Part shown: in pieces, positions 27,649 to 35,837 of the stretch
How the letters are laid out: each line of letters begins with the position of its first letter
How positions within the stretch are numbered: the first letter of the stretch is position 1
Assembly (NCBI RefSeq): GCF_000174195.1
Contig: NZ_ACFY01000022.1
Location: forward strand, 1 to 39,553
DNA length: 39,553 nt
Direction of reading: 5' to 3'
From: Roseburia inulinivorans DSM 16841
GTDB lineage: Bacteria; Bacillota; Clostridia; Lachnospirales; Lachnospiraceae
Notes under the pieces: model-generated
What the model was told of the DNA's origin: nothing
The model's input: the letters and a program-made list of their open reading frames with translations, nothing else
Database searches by the model: none
Program-made: the position numbers and the translations under genes

Positions 27649-28392
27649 TTAATAACAAAAATAATGACAGCAGATTTTTACATCAAGATTCGATGTGAGC
27701 GGATAAGTTGAAAAATTCATTGTATCATTTCTTAATAGGTCTGTATTTCCATTTAATACATTATAAATAGACTGGTACTCTGTCTCTGTCGGATGCGCTT
27801 TATCCCGTCTTTTCCAGGAAACAAACTGAACCGGATTGTTCTGGCTCAGCACATCATATAATGTATCTGGATACAAATCGGATGCCATGCGGTTTAACAC
27901 CACCTCGACAACCGCTTCCTGCCCCTCGACAGGTTCGCCGTTTGCTTCCAACCACACGATTTTGGCCAGCAAATCGATCTCTTCATCGGTCAGACTGATG
28001 TTCCAACGATTGTTGTATGTCGGAGCCTGCGAAGTTCCAGAAACTTCCTCCACCTGACCACTCTCACTTACTTCTGTATTTGTTTCAACTGATCCGTCTG
28101 TCTCTTCTTCTAAATTACTTTCTGAATCATTTGAAGTTGTCACTAAAACAACATCTTTCTTTTCAACACCTGTTTTTTCATCTGATTCTGTGGTAAATGA
28201 ATTTGCGGAAATTGCAGCTGCCACACCGGCGGAAAATTGCATTTCTTCCGGCTCTGCCTCCTGATCCTGAAGCGGTACTGCCTCATTCTCAAGCTCTGCA
28301 ACATATGCTGCCTCTTCCTGAATGTTGGACGTAACAATCAAGCACAATGCGAAAGCAAAAAGTAATGCTGCGTCCAATATTTTTTTTCTCAT
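27649..28392 (-). CDS. SleB/CwlJ-type cell wall hydrolase with signal peptide
   Basis: Exported protein of 247 residues. I choose the ATG at 28392 (MRKKILDAALLFAFALCLIV) because AAAGGAG lies directly before it; the in-frame start 25 codons upstream has none. The signal sequence is followed by about 125 residues of Glu/Ser/Thr-rich linker and then the Hydrolase_2 domain: LLAKIVWLEANGEPVEGQEA, VVLNRMASDLYPDTLYDVL and VQFVSWKRRD, ending in LDVKICCHYFCY. Glu in WLEANGE is the probable catalytic residue of this lytic transglycosylase or amidase family. SleB and CwlJ act on spore cortex, but many homologues act in vegetative cells; the long linker fits a surface enzyme. It is monocistronic, ending in two hairpins. 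Confidence 0.87.
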   Translation of the reverse strand: MRKKILDAALLFAFALCLIVTSNIQEEAAYVAELENEAVPLQDQEAEPEEMQFSAGVAAAISANSFTTESDEKTGVEKKDVVLVTTSNDSESNLEEETDGSVETNTEVSESGQVEEVSGTSQAPTYNNRWNISLTDEEIDLLAKIVWLEANGEPVEGQEAVVEVVLNRMASDLYPDTLYDVLSQNNPVQFVSWKRRDKAHPTETEYQSIYNVLNGNTDLLRNDTMNFSTYPLTSNLDVKICCHYFCY

Positions 28393-28711
28393 TTTTCTCC
28401 TTTCCTCAAGAATGATACATAACATAGTAAAACGACAGATAAACCAAAAATTTATCTGCCGCTTCATTACAAAACCCTATCATACTCAATTATTCCCAAA
28501 AGTCAAATTTCTCATTCAGGAACTGTGCTGAGAAAATTTCTTTGAATTTTACCATATATTTTTTTCATTTGTGTAAATAATCTACTAACGAGTCAGTTAT
28601 AACTTTTTCGCGTTAAAGCAGAAACAGTCAGATATTACAATTATTGTGAGCTTTTCTGCTTATTTTTATGCAACTTCCATTAATTTTTCCCCAAAAAATC
28701 TGGAAACAGTC
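28393..28711. other. AT-rich intergenic region between MoxR and SleB-like genes
   Basis: No gene is visible. On the minus strand CAGATAAA...TTTATCTG (28436-28458) is followed by TCGTTTTACT, and GCAGAAA...TTTCTGC (about 28618-28659) lies closer to the MoxR stop. Either could end the MoxR transcript. The SleB-like promoter should be here, but no clear -35/-10 pair was found. Confidence 0.45.
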
Positions 28712-30220
28712 TTAATCTCTTGCGATCTCAGACAGAATTTCTGCGCGTTTTGTGCCGATCAGGAGCTGATTTTTATATGTTTCATAACGCTCTATGCGAT
28801 GCTCACTTAAGAAGACCGCGATCTCCGGTGTGATCGTAAGTTCTGTCACAAAAACTACCATTTCCTGTCCATCCGAAAATGCCTGCTCCATAAATGTAAA
28901 TGCATGTTCTAAGGTTTCAATCCCTTGATTTTCAAGGCTTTGCAGTTTTTCACACTGTGCGTCAAACGGCTCTTTTGCGAGCGCAAATAAAGCAGTTTCT
29001 TCTATATTAATTGTTTCCTCGGCTGCAATCTTTTTCGCACATTCCTTCAATTTTTCGTTCAGGCTGCGTGCACGGTCACTCTGTGCTTTTGAGACAAACT
29101 GCTGTTTCTCGTTCTGCTCATCTGACGCTGTTTTTTCTGCAAGAATCGTTTCAAAAATTCCTTTTGCCTGCAAAGAATTTTTTAATTTTTGACGGTATTC
29201 CTTCAAAAAATCATACCATACATCCGTGATCTCACGCTCTCTCTGTATCTGATAAAAGACATTTGAGACACCATCCAGCAGCAGATTGACCACCGAAAGC
29301 CTCTCATCAAACGCTGCCTGATCGATACGCGCATAGACGGAAGGCTTTACTTTTCCCTCCAAAATCTCTGCAATGCCATAATCGTCCTGATATTTTTTAT
29401 ACAGATCAAAGTAGGCAGACACATCCTCCGCCACATCTTCATGCCGCAGAAACTCATGAATGATCTCCTCGTCCACAGGAATTCCAAGTTCCTCGTAGAC
29501 ATCCATGAGATTGCTTAAATCCTCCCAGCCTCTGGCGGTCACAAACTGTAATCCGTCCACGTCCGCCTCCACGCGGTAAAAATTCTTCGGACGAAGTTCC
29601 AGATAGCTTAAAATTGCGCTGTTTAAACGTTTTTCTCTTGCATATTCCTTCCACACGCCAAGATCTGCCTCGATATTCATGCAGCGCACACGGTCTAACG
29701 TTACCATATCAAAATCTCTTACCGACTTGTTGTACTCCGGCGGATTTCCGGCTGCAGCAATGATCCATCCCTCCGGGACTGCCTGGTTGCCAAACGTTTT
29801 ACACTGCAAAAATTGCAGCATGGTCGGCGCCAGCGTCTCAGAAACGCAGTTGATCTCGTCAATAAAAAGGATTCCCTCTTTCCTGCCGCCCTCCTCGATT
29901 TTGCGGTAGACACTCGCAATAATCTCGCTCATGGTGTACTCCGTCACAGAATATGTTTTTCCGTCGTACTGCTCCTCCTTAATAAACGGAAGTCCTACTG
30001 CGCTCTGCCTTGTGTGGTGGGTGATGGTATACGCCACAAGCCCGATCTCACACTCTCTGGCAATCTGCTCCATGATCTGTGTCTTTCCGATTCCCGGTGG
30101 TCCAATCAACAGAACCGGACGCTGTCTGACCGCCGGGATTTTATATTCGCCAAATGCATCTTTGCTCAGATATGCCTGCACGGTATGTTTGATTTCTTCT
30201 TTTGCCTGTTTAATGTTCAT
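28712..30220 (-). CDS. MoxR-type AAA+ ATPase
   Basis: AAA+ chaperone-like ATPase of 502 residues. Walker A GPPGIGKT is at 40-47, Walker B ILFIDEIN near 118-125, and a sensor region contains IIAAAGNPPEYNKSV. The AAA lid is followed by a C-terminal extension of about 200 residues rich in Lys, Glu and Gln, longer than in typical MoxR proteins of about 330 residues. AAGGAG precedes the ATG, which overlaps the end of the VWA gene by 11 bases, so the two should be made together. MoxR proteins act with VWA proteins in assembling or activating protein or metal complexes. The client here is unknown. Confidence 0.9.
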   Translation of the reverse strand: MNIKQAKEEIKHTVQAYLSKDAFGEYKIPAVRQRPVLLIGPPGIGKTQIMEQIARECEIGLVAYTITHHTRQSAVGLPFIKEEQYDGKTYSVTEYTMSEIIASVYRKIEEGGRKEGILFIDEINCVSETLAPTMLQFLQCKTFGNQAVPEGWIIAAAGNPPEYNKSVRDFDMVTLDRVRCMNIEADLGVWKEYAREKRLNSAILSYLELRPKNFYRVEADVDGLQFVTARGWEDLSNLMDVYEELGIPVDEEIIHEFLRHEDVAEDVSAYFDLYKKYQDDYGIAEILEGKVKPSVYARIDQAAFDERLSVVNLLLDGVSNVFYQIQREREITDVWYDFLKEYRQKLKNSLQAKGIFETILAEKTASDEQNEKQQFVSKAQSDRARSLNEKLKECAKKIAAEETINIEETALFALAKEPFDAQCEKLQSLENQGIETLEHAFTFMEQAFSDGQEMVVFVTELTITPEIAVFLSEHRIERYETYKNQLLIGTKRAEILSEIARD

Positions 30221-31547
30221 GGTTTCTCCTTGTCTCCTCTGCCAAAATATCCTCCTGTTCCACCCGGAGTCTCATTGCCCACGGTGGAACGGCACTCTCA
30301 TCATAATCATCCAGAAACAGAAATGCGGTCTTATATTCCGGCCGTTTCTTCGGATAAATGCCCTTGCCATCCGTAAAATATAACAGCCCGCCAAGATTTT
30401 TCAACACGCCCTGCTCTAATAATTCGTTCACATAAGCAAAAGCCGGTCTGAAATCTGTTCCGCCGCCTCCTATAACGGTAAAACGATTTAAAAGCTGTTC
30501 GAGTTCGCGGCTGTTTTTTACCTCCTCATCCATGCGCACCTGATCGTCACACTGAATGATGCGTATTCTGCTTTTTGCAAAAAAACTGTTCTGTTCGGTC
30601 AGGATCGTATAGGTCTCTTTCAAAAAATTGTGGATGAGTTCTCCGCTGGTTGAATAACTCGTATCGACCACAATGACAAACTCCTGGATTTTTTTGACCT
30701 CCCGGCTCTCCACCGGCTCAATGAGCGGCATATTTCCGTAAAGCCGCAATCCATAAGTATAATAATTCAGGTCAAACTCATCGGGATCCGCATGCAGTTC
30801 CTCCCGCAGAACGGAAAATTTACGCAGAAAATCTGCATAACTTTGTCTGCTCTTCTCTGCCTTCAGCTGTACAGCAAGAATTTCTTCTCCATCCTCTGTC
30901 TCATCCCCTCTGGATTCCTTTTCCATGCGCGTCTGCCTTGCAATTTTATCCCATTGTTTTCTGGCGTCCTCATTTGCGGCATTTTTCTGTTCCTCCTTCG
31001 GCCAGTAACGATGGTCGTCCGTGTAAAATTCCTTTTGCAGTGCGATCAGTTCTGCCGGCTTTCTGCCACTTAGATAACGATAAATAACCGCCGCGGAGAT
31101 CCCGCTCTTTAGCTGTTTTAGCTCTTCATAAACCGTTTGTCTCTGCCAGCTTAAGATCCGCCTCGTACTCGGTTTGTCCATCTGGTCGATCGTGTATTCC
31201 ACCGCAATATCGCAGGCAAGATTCCATTTTTCCCGGTCTCTCTTTCCACCGATCCAGAGATGGAAAAAGATACAGTGCAGCACGCTGTGCAGGTATGCCC
31301 GGTCGAGATATTTTGGGTTGCCCTGAAACACCCTTAACACCTGCTCCGTGGAAAAATAAAGATATGTGCCGTCAGTCGCAAAGCTTCTGATATTCTCATC
31401 CGCCCGGTAAACAAGCGTGCCGAGTGCAATATCTAAAAAGCGCAGATCCATATATAGTTCACTTCGCACAAACTCCAGAACTTTCTTCGACATCTCTGCC
31501 TCCCACTCGCTCTGTGTCTGCTTATGTTTACTCCTAAACTGCTCCAT
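30210..31547 (-). CDS. VWA-like protein with degenerate metallopeptidase-like N-terminal domain (DUF2201 type)
   Basis: A 445-residue partner of the downstream MoxR ATPase. The N-terminal half resembles the metallopeptidase-like DUF2201_N domain: AYLHSVLHCIFFHLW (His87, His91, His96) aligns with an HExxH site, but Ser88 replaces the catalytic Glu, so proteolysis is unlikely. The C-terminal half is a von Willebrand factor A domain with a complete MIDAS: VVDTSYSTSGE (Asp295), GGGGTDFRPAF (Thr364) and YFTDGKG (Asp393). A charged linker of about 110 residues separates the halves. AAAGGAG precedes the ATG. Palindromic element copy 2 lies directly upstream. The pair resembles known MoxR-VWA modules; its target is not known. 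Confidence 0.87.
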   Translation of the reverse strand: MEQFRSKHKQTQSEWEAEMSKKVLEFVRSELYMDLRFLDIALGTLVYRADENIRSFATDGTYLYFSTEQVLRVFQGNPKYLDRAYLHSVLHCIFFHLWIGGKRDREKWNLACDIAVEYTIDQMDKPSTRRILSWQRQTVYEELKQLKSGISAAVIYRYLSGRKPAELIALQKEFYTDDHRYWPKEEQKNAANEDARKQWDKIARQTRMEKESRGDETEDGEEILAVQLKAEKSRQSYADFLRKFSVLREELHADPDEFDLNYYTYGLRLYGNMPLIEPVESREVKKIQEFVIVVDTSYSTSGELIHNFLKETYTILTEQNSFFAKSRIRIIQCDDQVRMDEEVKNSRELEQLLNRFTVIGGGGTDFRPAFAYVNELLEQGVLKNLGGLLYFTDGKGIYPKKRPEYKTAFLFLDDYDESAVPPWAMRLRVEQEDILAEETRRNHEH

Positions 31548-31568
31548 GTCAGCTCCTTTATTGTTAAA

Positions 31569-31817
31569 TTAATAATTTCAAAACTCCTCGTAATCTTTTT
31601 CGAATTGTTCAAAATTAACAAAAACATTCAAGACACGCTCTCGCTACGTGTCACTCGCAGCGGTACTAAGAAGTCAGATCCTGCATTTCATTTCTGATAA
31701 ATCAGAATGAAATACAGAATCTGACTTCTAAGGACCGGCGGCTCCCCAGTGTCTTTCATGTCTTTTGTTAATTTTTCACAATTCAATTTACATTTGTATG
31801 AGTTTTGCAATTATATC
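31569..31817 (-). repeat. Long palindromic element, copy 2
   Basis: A second imperfect inverted repeat of about 249 bp in the same orientation as copy 1. Its 126-nt core (31630-31755) differs from copy 1 at fewer than ten positions, most of them in the first 30 bases. The outer arms differ from copy 1 but pair with each other: GAATTGT and TTAACAAAA on the left have complements on the right, and CAAAACTC near the left end matches GAGTTTTG near the right end. It fills the gap between the leucine-rich-repeat gene and the VWA gene, upstream of the VWA-MoxR pair. Confidence 0.85.
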
Positions 31818-32924
31818 TTAAAAATCCTGAAATGAATATCGGCTCTTCACATCCGCCGTTTTCTCTGGCTCTGCAAATAACTGCCGCTTCCACGCGATGA
31901 GGCTTGCCACGCCTTCCATCCATTCCTCGTGTGAAGCGATTGCAACGGCATCCTCTATCTGTTCTTTCCTGCCGTATCCTTTCTCAAAGAAGAAATGTAA
32001 CGGTTTCAACTCTCTTTTCTTTAAAAGAATGGTTAAAACCTTCCCGGACTGTTCCCTCACATAAGCCTCATAAGCTGCCCTTGCCTCCGGCGACAGCCCA
32101 CATGCAGTATATAAGCGGTTCCACGCCATCGGGATAAGCACCTCTGCGGACTCCTCCACGCACGCCTGTGGGAAAATCTCATCATAGGCATTCAGTAAAA
32201 TGACACCCTCCTTAAAGCACTGTCTTGCGCGGAAGCCCTCTCCGGTAAGATTCAGTTCAAAAATATGCGCCGGTCCGATCTCATCGTAGCTCTCATAATA
32301 TTCCGGATACATAAGAACTGCCTCTCTCTCTCCGTCCTCCTGTTCAAACGATACTTCCACCTGCCATTTGATCTGCGCGAGAAGCTGTTTTAGTCCGGTC
32401 GGCTCCTCTACCCCTGCACACATCCGTAAGCTTCGCAGATTCAGGCAATTCATAAACGCATCGCTTCCCACTTCCACAAGTTTTGGATAAACACTGATCC
32501 TTTTCATTTTCGTACAGTTATAAAACGCACAGCCTCCTATTTTCACAATGTCTGCCGGAAGTTGTACCTCTTTGATATATTTTTCCGATAATTCGTGCAG
32601 TTTTCCATCCTGTTCTATTGTTTCCAAAGAAATAATATTTTCTTCCTGTTCTGAGGAAATACGATCCTTTTTCTCTTTGTCTGTCAACACAGACAGACCG
32701 CTCTCCCACATACCTCCGCAGTACCTTGAATACCGGATCTCATTCTCCGGAAGCTTTCTTCTTGAAAAGCAATAATCGCCCAGTTCCCGCACGCATCTTC
32801 CATCGATAAATCCCGGCACTGTCACGACCGGCTGTTCTCCGAATACCCGAAGCAGACGGATTTCTCCTTCTGAAATTTTTTCCCATAAAAAAAGCAATTG
32901 TTCTGCCCTGTTTTCTTCCATCAT
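31818..32924 (-). CDS. Leucine-rich-repeat protein of the BspA/LRR_5 type
   Basis: A protein of 368 residues without a signal peptide or membrane segment, so probably cytoplasmic. The middle (about 105-175) carries BspA-like repeats: LPADIVKIGGCAFYNCTKMK, then KLVEVGSDAFMNCLNLRSL, with PGFIDGRCVRELGDYCFSRR (about 35-55) as an earlier degenerate unit. The C-terminal half is helical, of unknown fold, with paired acidic and aromatic residues. AGGGA precedes the first of two adjacent ATG codons. It lies 39 bases after a MATE gene and upstream of the VWA-MoxR pair. A role as adaptor or client of the MoxR-VWA module is a guess from position only. Confidence 0.78.
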   Translation of the reverse strand: MMEENRAEQLLFLWEKISEGEIRLLRVFGEQPVVTVPGFIDGRCVRELGDYCFSRRKLPENEIRYSRYCGGMWESGLSVLTDKEKKDRISSEQEENIISLETIEQDGKLHELSEKYIKEVQLPADIVKIGGCAFYNCTKMKRISVYPKLVEVGSDAFMNCLNLRSLRMCAGVEEPTGLKQLLAQIKWQVEVSFEQEDGEREAVLMYPEYYESYDEIGPAHIFELNLTGEGFRARQCFKEGVILLNAYDEIFPQACVEESAEVLIPMAWNRLYTACGLSPEARAAYEAYVREQSGKVLTILLKKRELKPLHFFFEKGYGRKEQIEDAVAIASHEEWMEGVASLIAWKRQLFAEPEKTADVKSRYSFQDF

Positions 32925-32963
32925 TTTTCCCTGTCATTCATGTCCAATATCTTGTATATCCTT

Positions 32964-34310
32964 CTAGATCACAGCATTCTCTCCGTGCTTCAGGCGCCCA
33001 TAACTGCGCACTAAAAGAGGCACTTCCGTAATCAGCATGGCAATCCATCCTGCCAGACACGCAAACGGGAATGTCTCTACCTTCATTGCAAAGCCAAACA
33101 CAAAAACAAATGCTGCGAGCACACGCACGCCCATATTTACCATACTGCTGATGAGCGTGATCTTCAGATCTCCGATTCCCCGGAAATATCCCTGTATGCC
33201 ATTCGTAACTGCCGGGAGCAGATACATAAATGAGATCAGTTTCAGATAAGTGACGCCCTCTTTTACAACATCTGTGTCTCTGACGAACAAACGCACAACC
33301 GGCTCTGCAAAAAAGAAGCACACCAGAAAAATGATCATTCCATAAACCAGTTCGATCTTCATACCGCCCCAGAATCCCTTTCGCACACGGTCTTTTTTTC
33401 CTGCTCCGCTGTTCTGCGCCATAAAAGACGTCATAGAGTGCGCAATATTCTGTTCCGGAAGGCACGCAAAATCATCAATGCGGTTCACGATCGTATACGC
33501 CGCCATCACGGAAACTCCCATTGTGTTGGCAATTGCCTGCACGCCGATTTTTCCAAGCTGCACGGTTCCCTGCTGCATCGCACTCGTCCATCCATAGAGG
33601 ATCGTCTGTTTCAGCAGCGTTCCATCGAATACAAACCATGCTTTTCCAAGATTTAACTCCGGCACCTTTCTCTTAATGTAAATGATGCAAAGCATACAAC
33701 ACACCGCCTCGCTGACGACCGTTGCGACCGCACAGCCCATGCTGCCCCATCTGAGCACTGCCACGAAAAACAAATCCCCGATGATATTGAGCACCGAGCT
33801 TGCCACAAGAAAATAGAGCGGTGTCGTGCTGTCTCCCAGCGCCCGCAATGTGCATGCAAAAAAATTATAGATAAATGTAAAAATAAATCCCAAAAACACG
33901 ATTCTCAGATAAGAAACTGCAAGCGGAAGCACTTCCTCCTGCACCCGGATCAGTAATAATAGCGGTCTGGCAAAAAGAATGCAAAACATCGTGACCGCAA
34001 TGGAGAACACAATTCCTGCGATCATCGTCGTGCTGATCTGCCGCTTTAAAACATCCATTTTCTTTGCGCCGTACTGGGTCCCCATCAAAATGGAAGCCCC
34101 GATACACATGCCGTTCACAAACAAAATTGCAAGCGTCATTAATGGATTGCTTGTGCCGACCGCCGCCAATGCCTCTTTTCCCACAAGCTGACCGACGATA
34201 ATGCTGTCCACCGAGTTATACATCAATTGAAAAATGTTTCCAAATAAAAGTGGTATCGTAAATTTTACAAGTAATGGAGTAATTTTCCCCTGTGTCAGAT
34301 CTTTTGTCAT
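32964..34310 (-). CDS. MATE family efflux transporter (third of three)
   Basis: Exporter of 448 residues with twelve predicted helices. The start MTKDLTQGKITPLLVKFTIP is followed by LLFGNIFQLMYNSVDSIIVG (the MATE N-lobe signature) and, in the C-lobe, SFMAQNSGAGKKDRV. It starts four bases after the stop of the upstream MATE gene and has only a weak AAGG site, so translational coupling is likely. It belongs to the presumed hcp-MATE-MATE unit. The two tandem MATE proteins are related but clearly different in sequence. The substrate is unknown. Confidence 0.93.
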   Translation of the reverse strand: MTKDLTQGKITPLLVKFTIPLLFGNIFQLMYNSVDSIIVGQLVGKEALAAVGTSNPLMTLAILFVNGMCIGASILMGTQYGAKKMDVLKRQISTTMIAGIVFSIAVTMFCILFARPLLLLIRVQEEVLPLAVSYLRIVFLGFIFTFIYNFFACTLRALGDSTTPLYFLVASSVLNIIGDLFFVAVLRWGSMGCAVATVVSEAVCCMLCIIYIKRKVPELNLGKAWFVFDGTLLKQTILYGWTSAMQQGTVQLGKIGVQAIANTMGVSVMAAYTIVNRIDDFACLPEQNIAHSMTSFMAQNSGAGKKDRVRKGFWGGMKIELVYGMIIFLVCFFFAEPVVRLFVRDTDVVKEGVTYLKLISFMYLLPAVTNGIQGYFRGIGDLKITLISSMVNMGVRVLAAFVFVFGFAMKVETFPFACLAGWIAMLITEVPLLVRSYGRLKHGENAVI

Positions 34311-34314
34311 ATTC

Positions 34315-35679
34315 TTACGCCTTTGCCAGAATCTTTTTTATATTACATAAAAACAGTGTGGAAGCCACTGCAACCGAAATAAAGTCCGAAACAGGCTCTG
34401 CTAAAAACACTGCAAACACTTTGTTCTCAATGAACATCGGCATCAGATAGATCAGTGGGAGCAACAAGATGATTTTTCTTAAACATGCAATGAATAAGGA
34501 AAGTTTTGCCTGTCCAAGCGACATAAACGTCTGCTGGATTGCCATCTGGATTCCAAAGATACCGGTCATGCCCATATAAATCCGGGCAGCCCACGTCGTC
34601 ATCTCATACAATTCCGGGGAACTGCTGTTGAACAGCTGTACAAAAACCCCCGGGAAACACTCTACAAACAGCCAGAATGCCATCGTGTAAATGAGACTTA
34701 CCACGATCAAAATGCGAATCGTCTTTTTCACACGGTCAACCTTTGCCGCGCCATAGTTATAGCTGATAAGCGGTTGTGCGCCCTGTCCAAGCCCCTGCAC
34801 CGGCATGAACTGTAACTGCATAATACTTGCAAGGATCGTCATCGCTCCCACTGCCACATCTCCGCCGTATTTCGACAGGGACGCATTAAATGCAATGTTT
34901 ATAAGGCTCTCCGTAATATTCATGACAAATGATGCCAGACCAAGTCCCATGACCGGAAGAATGATCTGCGGCTGTACTTTTAAATATTCTTTTCGGATAC
35001 GAAGTTTTGTCTGTTTTCCATTCAAAAAAGAAAACACCCACACGGCGGAAACTGCCTGTGAGAGAATCGTTGCAACGGCCGCGCCCTTTACGCCCATATG
35101 AAATGCAAAAATAAATAAAGGATCAAGAATGATATTGCAAATTGCTCCGATCAGAACTGTCTTCATACTGATCTTTGCAAATCCCTGTGTTGTGATAAAC
35201 ATATTCAATCCCAGCGTCATCATGACAAAAATACTCCCCGCCACATAGATCCGCATATATCCCAATGCAAATGGCAAGGTTTTCTCACTCGCGCCAAACA
35301 TCCACAGAATCGGCTCCGCGACTGCTTCCAGAAAGATGGTCAGCACAACCGAGATTACGATCAGGCTTGTCACACTGTTTCCAAGAATACGCTCCGCTGT
35401 CTCATTGTCCCCTTTTCCCATATAAATTGCGGCTCTCGGTGCGCCACCGGAACCGATGAGCATTGCAAATGCCGTAACCATCATAAGTACCGGAAAACAT
35501 AACCCGAGTCCGGTCAGTGCAATATCCCCCACCTCGCGGATATGTCCGATATAAATACGGTCAACCAAATTATATAGAAGGTTTACAAGCTGTGCGATAA
35601 TTGTAGGCACCGCCAGTTTTATCATTAAACCGGGAATGCTGCCACTCCCAAGATTCTGTTTTTCTGTCTCTTTTTCCAT
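34315..35679 (-). CDS. MATE family efflux transporter (second of three)
   Basis: Exporter of 454 residues. The start chosen is the ATG at 35679 (MEKETEKQNLGSGS), with AGGAG six to seven bases upstream; the same frame stays open upstream into hcp only because of a frameshift there. The N-lobe has MIKLAVPTIIAQLVNLLYNL and VDRIYIGHI, and the C-lobe contains GLGQGAQPLISYNYGAAK. The length is normal for the family once separated from hcp. It lies between hcp and another MATE gene, so export of a compound linked to nitrosative or redox stress is conceivable; this is inference from position. Confidence 0.92.
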   Translation of the reverse strand: MEKETEKQNLGSGSIPGLMIKLAVPTIIAQLVNLLYNLVDRIYIGHIREVGDIALTGLGLCFPVLMMVTAFAMLIGSGGAPRAAIYMGKGDNETAERILGNSVTSLIVISVVLTIFLEAVAEPILWMFGASEKTLPFALGYMRIYVAGSIFVMMTLGLNMFITTQGFAKISMKTVLIGAICNIILDPLFIFAFHMGVKGAAVATILSQAVSAVWVFSFLNGKQTKLRIRKEYLKVQPQIILPVMGLGLASFVMNITESLINIAFNASLSKYGGDVAVGAMTILASIMQLQFMPVQGLGQGAQPLISYNYGAAKVDRVKKTIRILIVVSLIYTMAFWLFVECFPGVFVQLFNSSSPELYEMTTWAARIYMGMTGIFGIQMAIQQTFMSLGQAKLSLFIACLRKIILLLPLIYLMPMFIENKVFAVFLAEPVSDFISVAVASTLFLCNIKKILAKA

Positions 35680-35757
35680 AAAAATCTCCTCTTGTACTGT
35701 CAAATAAAACTTCCGCCTTATCTCTTTTGTGCAAAATCTGCCATCAGACACACGCAG

Positions 35758-35797
35758 AATAAGGCTGACACACTTTTCACAGTGCAACAGCCTTATT
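35758..35797 (-). promoter_or_regulatory. Hairpin between hcp and the MATE gene
   Basis: A perfect 10-bp stem (AATAAGGCTG with CAGCCTTATT) can be extended inside by TGCACT/AGTGTG. It lies about 40 bases past the reconstructed hcp stop. The sequence after it on the minus strand is CTGCGTGTG, with no T-run, so it may dampen or stabilise transcripts rather than terminate them. Confidence 0.5.
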
Positions 35798-35837
35798 CTA
35801 GCACACTCTATGTTCGAATACAAATGGCAGACTTCAA

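Noticed and set aside
30210..31547. Active zinc metallopeptidase
   Set aside because: The HExxH-like site reads HSVLH; the catalytic Glu is missing.
27296..31755. CRISPR array or tandem repeat
   Set aside because: There are only two copies, 4.3 kb apart, each a palindrome of about 250 bp, with no short regular repeats or spacers.
27237..31817. Composite transposon bounded by the two palindromic elements
   Set aside because: The elements are direct repeats, but no transposase, no clear target-site duplication and no foreign base composition of the enclosed genes were seen.
35758..35797. Intrinsic terminator between hcp and the MATE gene
   Set aside because: The stem is good, but no T-run follows on the transcribed strand; listed as a hairpin of unknown role.
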